Assembly: GCF_014621775.1 (NCBI RefSeq)
Contig: NZ_CP061204.1
Location: forward strand, 62,001-126,000
Source of the DNA: Stenotrophomonas sp. 169
GTDB lineage: Bacteria > Pseudomonadota > Gammaproteobacteria > Xanthomonadales > Xanthomonadaceae
DNA: 64,000 nt
Direction: 5' to 3'
Position 1 is the stretch's first letter; every line of letters starts with the position of its first letter. The notes under the pieces are model-generated. The model had not been told where the DNA came from. It ran no database searches and worked only from the letters and a program-made list of their open reading frames with translations. This document shows, one piece after another, positions 33,074 to 48,151 of this stretch. A program made the translations under genes and the position numbers.

Positions 33074-35893
33074 GTGGGGAGCAGGGGCATCACCGGGTAC
33101 GTGTCTGGACTGGCCATGCTGCTGGCCGTATCGCTCGCGGCCGTACCGGCGCGCGCGGCCACGCCGGAGACCGATGCGGCCGCCAGCGCCGGGTGTGGCA
33201 TGAGCCTGGGCGCCGACGACGAACGGCCTGTCATCCGCCTCGGCTTTCCCAACGACCGCGCACCGCTGTCATCAGGCTCGGCGCGTAACCCCGGTGGTGT
33301 GCTGCCGCTGCTGCTGGCGTTGCTGCCCCAGGCCTCGTTCAAGGTGCAGGCGCTGCCCACCGATGAACTGCGTCGCCGTATCGCGCAGGACGAACTGGAC
33401 GCCGCCATCGGCCTGCCCGTCCGTGACCTTCCTGCGCACTGGCTGCACTCCGGCGGCTATCTGCGTGTTCCCAATGTCATTGTCACGCGCCGACAGGGCA
33501 TCAGTGCGCTGGAGGCCAATGACCTGCAGGGGCGGCGCATCGCCGTCATCGATGATCTGCCGCACGGATGGCGCCCCCCTGATGCGCACGTACAGCGCAG
33601 TACCGATGCACGGCAGGCGCTCGCGCTGCTCCTGTCAGGCCAGGTGGATGCAGCCGTGGGCAACGCCCTTGTCATCGAACACGCGCGCAGGGCCACGCGG
33701 GCGGTCGGGCTGGTGGTGGGCGCCCCCGCCGGCTTCGATGACATCCTGGTGCTCGCCGCGCAACCCCGCTGCGCGCGATGGTTGATGGCCTTTGATCAAC
33801 AGTGGCCTGCCTTGGCGCCGGTCATCGGTCGCGCCGCAGGGACGCCAGCGACCGCGCTGCGGATGGATGCCGATGGGATGAAGCGGCCGCTTGCGCTGCT
33901 CGGACTGGCGCTGGCGGTACTGGCGATCGGCCTGGTGCACGCCAACGGCTACTGGAAACTCAGGCGCGAGAGTCGGCGGCGCAGTCGGCTTCGACGACGT
34001 ATCGATGAGATATCGGACAACCTGCCGGTCGTGGTGTTCCACGCACGACGGCAGCGTGATGGGCGGATCTGCATGGATCTGGTGGTGGGCGACGTACCGC
34101 AGCTGTTCAGTGCATCGACGGGCGAACTGCAGGCGGATCCTTCGCGGGCGCTCGCTGCGTTGCGCGGTCGAGACCGTCGTCGTGTGCTGGCGACCCTGGA
34201 ACGCGGCGCACGGCGCATCCAACCCGTGTCGTTCCGCTTCAGCGCCCACGGTGTGCGGGGCATGCGCTGCATTGCCATGCACGCATGGCCGACCCTGCAG
34301 CAGAACGGCGAGCAGCATTGGGCCGGCTATTGGCTGGACGTCTCCGACGAGCAGATGCGCGAACGCGCCATTGAACGCGCGCAGGCGCACGCCGCCGCCG
34401 ATGCGGACGATCGCACCCGCCTTGCTGCTGCGCTGGGCAGCGGGATGGACGAGCCGACCCATGCCCTGCAGCAGCGATTGGCGGTGCTGGATGATGGGCC
34501 TCTCGATGGACAGCAGCGTGCCGCACTCGCCTCGCTGCAGGATGCCTCGACGATGCTGTCGCGGATACTCGACGACGTGCGCTCGCTGTCTGCGGGCGAC
34601 GCGGCGGAGATGATGCTGCACGCAGCGCCGGTGGACCTCAGGCAATTGCTGATCGGCGTGGAGACGCTGTTGCGCCCTGTGGCGCTGTCCAAGGGCCTGG
34701 TGTTCCAGCAGCGGGTGGACAGCGAGGTAGCCGACTGGCTGGAGGTGGACGGCACGCGGCTGCGGCAGATCCTGTTCAACCTGGTCGGCAATGCCATCAA
34801 GTTCACTGCGCAGGGCGAGGTAACGCTCCGCGTGCAGTGGGTGGGCGACGTCGGCGCGTCACAACGCGTGCGCGTCGAGGTCGCTGACAGCGGCGTGGGG
34901 ATCGCACCCGAGCGTCAGGACTCCGTGTTCGAGCCCTTCGCACAGGCGACCTTGTCCACTACGCGGCTGTACGGCGGCACCGGACTCGGCCTGGGCATCT
35001 GCAGGCAACTCGCGCAGCGGATGGGGGGCAGCCTGCGCCTGCACAGCGTGCCTGGGAGAGGCACCGTGGTGGCGGTCGAACTGGAGCTTCCGCGCAGTAG
35101 CCCCGTGCGTTCCGACGCACCCGCGCTGCGCACGGGACCGACAGGCGCCGTTGTCCAACCGGCGGCACCACACTGTGTGCTGGTCGCCGAAGACGATCCC
35201 ACTCAACAGGTATTGATGCAGTGGTGGCTGCGTGGCATGGAGCTGGACGTGGAGGTGGTCGCCGATGGCATCGCTGCGCTTGAGCGCTGGCAGCTCACGC
35301 GGCCAGCGCTGCTGTTCACCGATGAGCGCATGCCCGGCCTGGATGGCCAAGGCCTGGTGCGGCAGGTTCGCCTGCGGGAAGCGCAGCTGGGGCTGCCACG
35401 CACCCCGATCATCGGCATGAGCGCCGATACCGATGGCCTGCGCGACCTGCCTGTGGACTACCTGCTGGCCAAGCCGATAAGCAGGGCAACACTGCAGGCA
35501 GCGATCGTGATGGTCGCACCCGCGCTGCTGGTAGCGCCCGGGGTGGTGGATGCCGCGGCGGCACGCGCCCGCGCCGACGTGCCGACGCTTTCGGTCCTGG
35601 CGGGCCGCTTTGGCAGCGAGGAGGTCGCCCGCGCGCTGGCGCAGACGCTGCGGAGCAGCCTGGAAGACGACCTGTTGGCGCTGCAGCGCGAATGGCAGCA
35701 GGAATCGATGCAGGCCGCCGCGCAACGATTGCACCGCATGTCGGGCGGCGTGGGCAGCGTCGGCATGACGATGTTGTCCGCCGAACTGCGCGAGCTCAGC
35801 GAACGCGACGCGCCCATAGAGGAGGCCCAACGCATGGCGGTGGCGATCCACCTGCGCGCGTGCATCGCGCAGCTGCAACGCCTCACACCCTAG
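33074..35893 (+). CDS. EvgS-like hybrid sensor kinase, degenerate H-box, 939 aa
   Basis: Order: signal peptide, periplasmic SBP3-type binding domain (about 35-255), membrane helix 272-290, PAS-like region, dimerisation helix pair, HATPase (N-box LFNLVGNAIKFT near 567, G1 DSGVGIA, G2 GGTGLGLGI), receiver with Asp750 (FTDERMPGLDG) and HPt with His887 (RLHRMSGG). In the dimerisation helix the usual S-H-E-I-R-T-P is replaced by G-S-G-M-D-E-P, so Ser456 stands where the phospho-acceptor His belongs. GTG 33074 has GGGAG upstream and gives a good signal peptide; an in-frame ATG at 33008 is possible. No response-regulator gene is adjacent. Confidence 0.85.
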   Translation: MGSRGITGYVSGLAMLLAVSLAAVPARAATPETDAAASAGCGMSLGADDERPVIRLGFPNDRAPLSSGSARNPGGVLPLLLALLPQASFKVQALPTDELRRRIAQDELDAAIGLPVRDLPAHWLHSGGYLRVPNVIVTRRQGISALEANDLQGRRIAVIDDLPHGWRPPDAHVQRSTDARQALALLLSGQVDAAVGNALVIEHARRATRAVGLVVGAPAGFDDILVLAAQPRCARWLMAFDQQWPALAPVIGRAAGTPATALRMDADGMKRPLALLGLALAVLAIGLVHANGYWKLRRESRRRSRLRRRIDEISDNLPVVVFHARRQRDGRICMDLVVGDVPQLFSASTGELQADPSRALAALRGRDRRRVLATLERGARRIQPVSFRFSAHGVRGMRCIAMHAWPTLQQNGEQHWAGYWLDVSDEQMRERAIERAQAHAAADADDRTRLAAALGSGMDEPTHALQQRLAVLDDGPLDGQQRAALASLQDASTMLSRILDDVRSLSAGDAAEMMLHAAPVDLRQLLIGVETLLRPVALSKGLVFQQRVDSEVADWLEVDGTRLRQILFNLVGNAIKFTAQGEVTLRVQWVGDVGASQRVRVEVADSGVGIAPERQDSVFEPFAQATLSTTRLYGGTGLGLGICRQLAQRMGGSLRLHSVPGRGTVVAVELELPRSSPVRSDAPALRTGPTGAVVQPAAPHCVLVAEDDPTQQVLMQWWLRGMELDVEVVADGIAALERWQLTRPALLFTDERMPGLDGQGLVRQVRLREAQLGLPRTPIIGMSADTDGLRDLPVDYLLAKPISRATLQAAIVMVAPALLVAPGVVDAAAARARADVPTLSVLAGRFGSEEVARALAQTLRSSLEDDLLALQREWQQESMQAAAQRLHRMSGGVGSVGMTMLSAELRELSERDAPIEEAQRMAVAIHLRACIAQLQRLTP

Positions 35894-35906
35894 CGCTGGC
35901 CAGCGC

Positions 35907-35907
<1 letters not shown>
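35892..35907. terminator. 16-base perfect palindrome between convergent stops
   Basis: AGCGCTGGCCAGCGCT spans the gap between the kinase stop and the gltD stop. A short symmetric hairpin of this kind may act as a bidirectional terminator; no U run is seen. Confidence 0.4.
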
Positions 35908-41877
<5,970 letters not shown>

Positions 41878-42013
41878 CTTTGCCTCGTCGTCAGGTGAGC
41901 GGCGACACTTGCCCCCGCCCAATCCTTGGAGCGTGTATCAGGAGGCCACCGGATACTTCGACTAGATCATAGATGGTGCAATGCCGCAACACACGGTTGC
42001 ACGCGCAACCAAG

Positions 42014-42037
42014 GCGCTGGCAAGTGCTTGCCAGCGC
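42014..42037. terminator. Hairpin downstream of the first I78 inhibitor gene
   Basis: A perfect 11-pair stem GCGCTGGCAAG/CTTGCCAGCGC with a 2-base loop lies just after the minus-strand stop at 42046. It probably ends that transcript before the gltB promoter region. Confidence 0.6.
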
Positions 42038-42045
42038 TCAGGAAA

Positions 42046-42432
42046 TCAACCGCAGCGGACGCCGGTTACAACGTTCTTTTCGTCCACTTCCACATTCAGG
42101 CGCTCGCCCACGAATTCCATCGTGGTCATGTCGCCGGGACGCAGCACGCGGAGGTCACGCGCGGCCGCATCCTGCTGGGCCTGGCCACCGAGTTCATCGG
42201 TGAACGGCTGGCCGACCAGGCTCTGCACCTGGGTGGCATCACAGTTGCCGACAGGCGGCGCTTCGGTCGCCTTGCCGGTTTCATCGGTGGGCGCGGTCGC
42301 GCTTTCGGCGGCTTGTTGCGCCTGGGCGGTGACGGCGTCCTGTTCGTCCATCGGCGGCGCCGAGCAGGCGGCCAGGAACAGCGTAGCGGGGAGCAGGATC
42401 AGGAAGGGGCGAGAGAACTGCAGGAACGACAT
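42046..42432 (-). CDS. I78-family peptidase inhibitor lipoprotein, 128 aa
   Basis: Lipoprotein signal LFLAAC with Cys23, then a Gln/Ala/Thr linker and a C-terminal I78-like domain: CDATQVQSLVGQ, DLRVLRPGDMTTMEFVGERLNVEVDE and the terminal RCG. I78 inhibitors block serine proteases of the subtilisin/chymotrypsin type. One of three such genes in the window. Probably periplasmic protection against own or foreign proteases. Confidence 0.87.
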   Translation of the reverse strand: MSFLQFSRPFLILLPATLFLAACSAPPMDEQDAVTAQAQQAAESATAPTDETGKATEAPPVGNCDATQVQSLVGQPFTDELGGQAQQDAAARDLRVLRPGDMTTMEFVGERLNVEVDEKNVVTGVRCG

Positions 42433-42550
42433 GCGGACTCCATAAGCGTACGGGGTGACGAATACGTGAGCATACCGGCTGGTGGCCGCTGACGTGTTCG
42501 TGTTGCGTTATTGACGCGGCCTCGCACTCGCCCCCGCCACACTGCCCGCC

Positions 42551-43615
42551 ATGAGCCAGACGCCCGTAACCCCTGAAAAAACCGCCGCCCGTGCCGCCGG
42601 CCTGCGTTATGTGGATGACAGCCAGCCCGGCTTCCGGCGTCGCCGTGCCGGCAAGGGATTCGCCTACCGCGATGCCGATGGCCAGGCTGTGCGCGACGCG
42701 GAGACCTTGGCCCGCATCCGCTCGCTGGCGGTGCCGCCGGCCTATACCGATGTGTGGATATGCAGCTGGCCCAACGGCCACTTGCAGGCAACCGGCCGCG
42801 ATGCCCGGGGTCGCAAGCAATACCGCTATCACGCCGAGTGGGCGCGGGTTCGCGGGGCGGGCAAGTTCGATCGCACCATCGCCTTCGGTGAGGCGTTGCC
42901 GAAACTGCGTCGGCGGCTGGCACAGGATCTGCGGCGCAGCGGCTTCCCGCGGGAGAAAGTGCTGGCCATTGTCGTGGCGCTGTTGGCCGACACGCTGGTG
43001 CGCGTGGGCAACGAAACCTATGCGCGGGAGAACAAATCCTTCGGCCTGACCACCCTGCGCAATCGTCACCTGGCGCTGGTGTCCGGAGGCCGGGTACAGA
43101 TGCGTTTCCGTGGCAAATCCGGCCAGCATCACGAGGTGGAGATCGGCGACAAACAACTGGCCAAACAGGTGCGGCGGATCCAGCAGCTGCCCGGCCAGGC
43201 GCTGTTCCAGTATCGCGACGACGACGGCACCGTGCAGCCGGTGGACTCCGGTGAAGTGAACGACTACCTGCGCGAGGTGATGGGCGAAGAGTTCACCGCC
43301 AAGGATTTCCGCACCTGGGGTGGCACCGTCGAAGCCCTCCGCGTGTTCGCCGTAACGGAGCTGCCGGAGCCGGCCAGCAAGACGGCGCTGGCCGCCGCCC
43401 AACGCGAGGTGGTGTGCAAAGTAGCGGACCTGTTGGGGAACACGCCCGCGGTGTGCCGCAAGGCGTACATCGATCCCAGCGTGTTCGACGGCTGGGAGCG
43501 CGGTGAGCTGACTGCGCTGGCCGGGTTGCGTGGGCCGCGGCAGTGGGAGCAGGCGACCCTGCGCTACCTGCGCAGGGCACGCCGGGTCAGCAAGAAACTC
43601 AGCCGCAGTAAATAG
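42551..43615 (+). CDS. Type IB DNA topoisomerase, 354 aa
   Basis: A poxvirus-like topoisomerase that relaxes supercoils through a 3'-phosphotyrosyl bond. The N-terminal domain is followed by the catalytic domain with RVGNETYARENKSFGLTTLR, FRGKSGQHHEV, a KDFRTWGGT block and the active Tyr306 in VCRKAYIDPSV. Length is typical for the bacterial family. The 3' end overlaps the next convergent gene by 17 bases. Confidence 0.95.
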   Translation: MSQTPVTPEKTAARAAGLRYVDDSQPGFRRRRAGKGFAYRDADGQAVRDAETLARIRSLAVPPAYTDVWICSWPNGHLQATGRDARGRKQYRYHAEWARVRGAGKFDRTIAFGEALPKLRRRLAQDLRRSGFPREKVLAIVVALLADTLVRVGNETYARENKSFGLTTLRNRHLALVSGGRVQMRFRGKSGQHHEVEIGDKQLAKQVRRIQQLPGQALFQYRDDDGTVQPVDSGEVNDYLREVMGEEFTAKDFRTWGGTVEALRVFAVTELPEPASKTALAAAQREVVCKVADLLGNTPAVCRKAYIDPSVFDGWERGELTALAGLRGPRQWEQATLRYLRRARRVSKKLSRSK

Positions 43616-43943
43616 CGGTGATGTTGTTGGTGCGGCCGGTTTCGATGGTCAGCCGGTCGCCGCCCTGATGGGCCGCACCGGCCGCCGGATCCGCACTGCC
43701 ACTGGCGGTCGGGCCGCTGCGCTCAAGGGTGCCGCGCAGCACCTGCACCTGCAGGCTGTCACTGTCCACGCGGGCGCGTTCTACGGTGGCCGCTGAGGCC
43801 GCCAGCCCAACCGCGCCCTGCACCTTGTCCAGATGGCACTGGCCGGAAATCACGCCGTCGATGGGCTGGACCTGGGCCAGTGGCGTGCTGCTGCAGGCGG
43901 CCAGGGAAACGGCCATCGCGGCCACGCTCAGATAACGGATCAT
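43599..43943 (-). CDS. I78-like inhibitor lipoprotein, 114 aa
   Basis: Signal AVSLAAC with Cys17, then CHLDKVQGAVG, a RVDSDSLQVQVLRG block, GGDRLTIETGRTNNITAI and terminal YCG. The arrangement is that of I78 proteins but more diverged than the other two copies. The start at 43943 gives the lipoprotein signal. Its 3' end overlaps the topoisomerase gene by 17 bases. Confidence 0.75.
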   Translation of the reverse strand: MIRYLSVAAMAVSLAACSSTPLAQVQPIDGVISGQCHLDKVQGAVGLAASAATVERARVDSDSLQVQVLRGTLERSGPTASGSADPAAGAAHQGGDRLTIETGRTNNITAIYCG

Positions 43944-44166
43944 CGGTGCAGCTCCAGTGTCGTTGAGGTGCCTAGCGTGCCGTGTCGCGCGTGGTGCCAG
44001 GATGAACGCCTGCACACGGTGGGCACGTTGCATTCACTGGCAGTGGAAGGCGGGATGTCCACACTGGCTGCACGTTCCTGACGTGCCGCTTCACCGGTAG
44101 CGCGGCGCAATGCCCCGCGGTTCTCATGCGGCACGTGCTGGTAAATCCGTGTCGAAAGGAGATCTC

Positions 44167-45294
44167 ATGGCAACCGCCAAGACCACCACCACGAAGAAAG
44201 CTCCCGCCCGAAAGAAAGCCTCCCCGAAGGTCCGCAAGGGCACCCGCGCCACCGCAGCCGCCCCTGCCGAAACCGCCGTACGCAAGCGGGTAGTCAAGAC
44301 CGCCACCCGCAAGACAGCCGCCACCGACGAGCGCGGCGCCCGCGTTGCTGCACGTCAGCGCCGTCTGCAGGATCAGGAAAAGGCAAAAGACGTTCGCGCC
44401 AGCAAGAAGGCCGCCAAGAAGAAAGTCACTCAGGCCGGTGCACGCAAGCAGCCGACCAAGATGCCCGCCCAGACCATCGCCAAGCCCGGCAACGAGCATG
44501 AGCTTTCCCTGTCGCCACGCTTCCTCGCCCCGGATTACGTCGGCAGCGGCAAGCTGAAGGGACTGCGCGCGATCGTGACCGGCGGTGACTCCGGCATCGG
44601 CCGAGCAGTGGCGGTGTTGTATGCCCGCGAGGGGGCCGACGTCGCCGTACTGCACCTCGATGAGCACGAAGATGCCGACGTCACCCGTCAGCATGTCGAA
44701 CAGGAAGGGGGACGCTGCATTGTCATTGCCGGTGACGTGCGCGATCCGAAGTTCTGCAACCGCGCAGTGAAACAGGTCGCCAAGGCGTTCGGTGGTATCG
44801 ACATCCTGGTCAACAACGCCGCGTTCCAGCTGCATTGCCATCGCCTCGAAGACCTGGACGACGCGCACCTGCAGGAAACGCTGCAGACCAATATCGGTGG
44901 CTACATCCAGATGGCGCGAGCGGTGCTGCCGCATCTGGGTGAAGGATCGAGCATCGTCAACTCGGGCTCTGAAACGGGCCTGTTCGGCAGCAAATCGCTG
45001 ATCGATTACTCGGCGACCAAGGGCGCGATCCACGCCTTCACCAAGGCGCTGGCCAGCCAGCTGTTGCCACGTGGCATCCGGGTCAACTGCGTTGCACCGG
45101 GTCCGGTATGGACCCCATTGAACCCGGCCGACAAAGAAGCGCCGGATGTTGGTGAGTTTGGCCAGAACAGCGACATGGGCCGCGCCGCGCAGCCGGAAGA
45201 GTTGTCGCCCGCGTACGTCTTCCTTGCCGCTCCCAGCTGCTCCAGCTATATCAGCGGCGTGGTGTTGCCGGTAATGGGCGGCCCGCACGGCTGA
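44167..45294 (+). CDS. Short-chain dehydrogenase with Lys/Ala-rich histone-like N-tail, 375 aa
   Basis: ATG 44167 follows AAGGAG. Residues 1-100 are Lys/Ala/Thr/Arg-rich (for example KKAPARKKASPKVRKGTRAT), like histone H1 or bacterial Hc1 tails. From about 130 a full SDR domain follows: TGGDSGIG cofactor site near 138, DILVNNAAFQ, catalytic Tyr281-x3-Lys285 (DYSATKG) and an end MGGPHG. It resembles YhdF/YgfF-type SDRs of unknown substrate. The tail may tether the enzyme to DNA or anionic surfaces; this is inference. Confidence 0.88.
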   Translation: MATAKTTTTKKAPARKKASPKVRKGTRATAAAPAETAVRKRVVKTATRKTAATDERGARVAARQRRLQDQEKAKDVRASKKAAKKKVTQAGARKQPTKMPAQTIAKPGNEHELSLSPRFLAPDYVGSGKLKGLRAIVTGGDSGIGRAVAVLYAREGADVAVLHLDEHEDADVTRQHVEQEGGRCIVIAGDVRDPKFCNRAVKQVAKAFGGIDILVNNAAFQLHCHRLEDLDDAHLQETLQTNIGGYIQMARAVLPHLGEGSSIVNSGSETGLFGSKSLIDYSATKGAIHAFTKALASQLLPRGIRVNCVAPGPVWTPLNPADKEAPDVGEFGQNSDMGRAAQPEELSPAYVFLAAPSCSSYISGVVLPVMGGPHG

Positions 45295-45436
45295 CCGCGA
45301 CAGGCACCGTCGGCTTCCTCTCGCCGCTGAGAGGGCGCTGACGCCAACACGCCAGAGTGTGCCCCTGGTCAACCCCACCCCCTGCGCCGCGTCGCTAGCG
45401 TGAAGCTCCGGCTTCAGGGGGGTGGAGGTTTGACGC

Positions 45437-46857
45437 ATGACCGAGATCAACATCAGTGCCGCTGCGGATGACGTAGTGGCGCTTCTGCGTTAGCAGCGTG
45501 CACGGGAGGCCGCCGCGCAGCTGCAGACACTGCGGGAGGCGCAGACGCTCGTCGTGCAGGAAGCGCTGGAGCGCTATGTCGCGGTGCGTGCGGCGCCGGA
45601 GCTTGAGGTGCTGGGGCGAACTGGAGGCATTGTAGAAGCTGACAGGGCGACCGTCGTACCGATGCTGGAGCGGTTGCAAGTGGCGTCGCGACCGCCGCGG
45701 ATGCCGGCGTCTACTGAGACTGCGGCGTTGAGCCAAGCCCAGCAGCATGATGTATATGGAAGCATGGTGGCGCTACGTGGGAACGTTTCCGCGCAGGAAG
45801 CGATGGCGACGCAGGATCGGGTGATCCTCGGGTTGCGGAAGGAGACCCGCACGACCGTAAAGAGAGGTCAAGGTGACTACGATGATCGCATCGTGGTGCT
45901 GTGGCGCGACGCGGAGGGACAGGACATGTGCGGGAGTTCCTCGAAACTACCACCGAGCCGTCCGCTCAATACGATGGCCACGCCAAGACGAGGCCGGTCA
46001 GCCCTGGTTTTACTCACGTAATCACACGGACGAAAACCGAGGGGGAGGATGTCAATGCGGACCGTGTGAGAGACATGGGGCGACTGGCGGAGGGCACCAC
46101 GGAGATGCGCGAGACCACCCATCCCCGTTTCAAAATGCCGGATGAGTTCTCATTGCGTCCCACGAGGGCGGCAGTTGCTGAGGGTTTGAGCCGTGTAGAG
46201 CGCGACACCAATGGTGATGGCTGGTTCGATGCGCGCGACATCGACGGTGTGCAGGATTTAAACGACACCTTCAAGATTCACCGCGGCGGTAACGAGAACA
46301 CCTATTCTGCTGGCTGCCAGACCGTGCGCTATGAATACGATGCATTCGTCGAGACCGTGCGCGCCTCACCCGAACAAACGCGTTGGCAGTATGTGCTCAC
46401 CTCTACCGGACCTGTGCAGTCGCAACGACTTGAAGCGTCCACACAGTTGGAGGTCGTGGGTGATCCGCGCCAGCCGCGTCACCGTGATCACCCTCTGCAG
46501 CAAGAGCTCAGCTCCCAGCTCCAAACACTAGGAGGGCGATACGCAGAACGTGCTGACGAATACAGTCTCGCATTGCTCTATGAGGCAAAGGTCGGTGGAA
46601 TCACACATGTCGATCAGTTGGTAACCAGCAATGCCGTGGGTGACCGCGCAGCAGGTGAAACGCTTTTCATCGTCCAGGGTCGACCGGGGGACCCTGCTGC
46701 ACTAAGGGTTGGAGTCAACGCCGCGTCGGTAACCGAGACGCCAGTGGAGGTGACGCTGCAGAGGCTTCAGCAACACGAGAACGAGCAAGCGGTGTCGATC
46801 CCTGCTCAGGCTGATCCTGCGCAGCGGCCCAATGGCGTCGTACCAGGAGGGCATTGA
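45437..46857 (+). pseudogene. Broken X-T4SS effector gene with EF-hand and XVIPCD tail
   Basis: ATG 45437 with GGAGG upstream opens a frame that has TAG as codon 19 (45491-45493, in a Gln-rich stretch, likely from CAG), then continues to about 45928, where one base seems missing and coding passes to the next frame, ending at 46857. The rejoined product has an EF-hand loop DTNGDGWFDARD (46204-46239), an IHRGG...YSAGCQTV motif (46277-46325) recalling YkuD-type S-x-G-C sites, and a C-terminal XVIPCD (QPRHRDHPLQQEL, GETLFIVQGRPGDPAAL). Two lesions argue for a dead gene. The next gene starts one base after its stop. Confidence 0.75.
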
Positions 46858-46858
46858 T

Positions 46859-47665
46859 ATGGGCAACGTGCGAACGTGCATGCTGGCGAGCATCTATTTC
46901 TTGCTCGCATGCAGCGCAGAGACGATGGAAGTAGCGTACGCAGCAACTGCGTCAAAGGGGCATTTGTCGAAAGGCAGCCCCGTTGCGAGCAGACCGCTGC
47001 ATGTCGACAACGGTCTGCCCGCACTGCCAAGCGCGGCTGGTAGTGCTGACAGTAAAGGGGCCTACGTGCCCATGCCTGCAGACGCCAGGGAGATACTGAC
47101 CCGGTTGAACTGCAAGGTGGAGGATGCCATCACGCCCAAGGTTGCGAGGATATCTGGCAATGACGGGGCGTCGGACTTCATGGTCACTGATCGCAGAGGC
47201 TCGGGCTACCGTTACTGGATACGCTCATTCACTGGCTCCGGCGGTACAACGGGATACCTCGCCCAGTTGAACGGCTGCCCGGCCCGGACGATTGGCATGC
47301 GCGCCTATATTGCAAAGGACGATGGTGCGCTGGAGGACATCACGTCAGAGATTCTTGACCGCGGTGGCTTTCCGGATGAGGCAGCGATGAAGAAGTACGT
47401 CGACCAGGAGGCGAGTGGTTTGTTTGCACTGATCGGCCAGCTTGATCGTGTACCTGTTGTGCGATGGATTGCAGAGGCTGACCCTGATCGTGGACTCCGA
47501 ACAGACAAGCGAACCTTCGGACGCGGAAACTATGTCCACGGAGGATTTCTGCTGTGGACGGGCGACAAATTCGAGGTAAGGCAGAAAGTACCGGCAGCCG
47601 TGTGGCTCTGCGACAACCCCAAGGCGCCCGAATGCATCGACGACCCATTCGTCGAAGGGCGCTGA
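46859..47665 (+). CDS. Putative X-Tfi immunity lipoprotein, 268 aa
   Basis: ATG 46859 has a textbook AGGAGG eight bases upstream and starts a lipoprotein signal SIYFLLAC with Cys18; a longer reading from 46832 is rejected. The mature part, about 250 residues with few Cys, is not a domain I recognise. In Xanthomonadales antibacterial T4SS effectors are paired with periplasmic lipoprotein immunity factors, and this gene abuts a broken effector. It is intact, so self-protection may have been kept after the toxin was lost. The role is inferred from position and signal only. Confidence 0.65.
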   Translation: MGNVRTCMLASIYFLLACSAETMEVAYAATASKGHLSKGSPVASRPLHVDNGLPALPSAAGSADSKGAYVPMPADAREILTRLNCKVEDAITPKVARISGNDGASDFMVTDRRGSGYRYWIRSFTGSGGTTGYLAQLNGCPARTIGMRAYIAKDDGALEDITSEILDRGGFPDEAAMKKYVDQEASGLFALIGQLDRVPVVRWIAEADPDRGLRTDKRTFGRGNYVHGGFLLWTGDKFEVRQKVPAAVWLCDNPKAPECIDDPFVEGR

Positions 47666-47699
47666 CCCCGGACCGTTCGTCGGTCCATGACTTTCGGGG

Positions 47700-47750
47700 G
47701 GTTGACTACAGTTGTAGCTACGGGCACGGTAGCGACACGTGTAGTCAACC
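47700..47750. promoter_or_regulatory. Probable BlaI-type operator region
   Basis: GGTTGACTACA at 47700-47710 and TGTAGTCAACC at 47740-47750 form an exact 11-base inverted repeat. Inside lie TACA/TGTA half-sites like those bound by BlaI/MecI repressors: TACAGTTGTA at 47707-47716 and GACACGTGTA at 47734-47743. A TTGACT at 47702-47707 may be the -35 box. It lies 12 bases before the blaI-like start, as expected for autoregulation. Confidence 0.65.
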
Positions 47751-47761
47751 AGGGACGTGTC

Positions 47762-48148
47762 ATGCGCCGTAAGACGATCGGGGACCAGGAACTGGCCCTG
47801 CTGCAGTACATCGACGAAATCGGGACGCCCAGCGTCGGTGAAGTGGCCGTGGGCTTCGGCGAGCCACGCGGCCTGGCGCGTTCCACCGTGCTGACGATGA
47901 TGGAGCGGCTGCGTGGCAAGAACTATCTGCGTCGCCAGCAGGCTGACGGCATGTACCGCTACCAGTCCACTGCCGCACAGGACAGCGTGGTCCAAGGGGC
48001 CATCGCGCAGTTTGTCGATCGCACCCTGCAGGGCTCGGTATCGCCGTTCGTGGCCTACCTGTCGCAGCGCGAGCAGGTAAGTGACGATGAACTGGCCGAG
48101 CTGGAAGCCTTGGTCGAACAGCTGCAATCACGCCGGCAGGAGGGCTGA
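47762..48148 (+). CDS. BlaI/MecI-type transcriptional repressor, 128 aa
   Basis: A winged-helix DNA-binding domain (roughly 1-75, DQELALLQYIDEIGTPSVGEV then LARSTVLTMMERLRGKNYLRR) with a helical dimerisation tail. BlaI proteins are cut by their partner M56 peptidase to relieve repression. The partner gene starts 3 bases after its stop. The operator-like repeat just upstream supports autoregulation. No beta-lactamase or PBP2a gene is nearby, so the regulon is unknown. Confidence 0.92.
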   Translation: MRRKTIGDQELALLQYIDEIGTPSVGEVAVGFGEPRGLARSTVLTMMERLRGKNYLRRQQADGMYRYQSTAAQDSVVQGAIAQFVDRTLQGSVSPFVAYLSQREQVSDDELAELEALVEQLQSRRQEG

Positions 48149-48151
48149 GCC

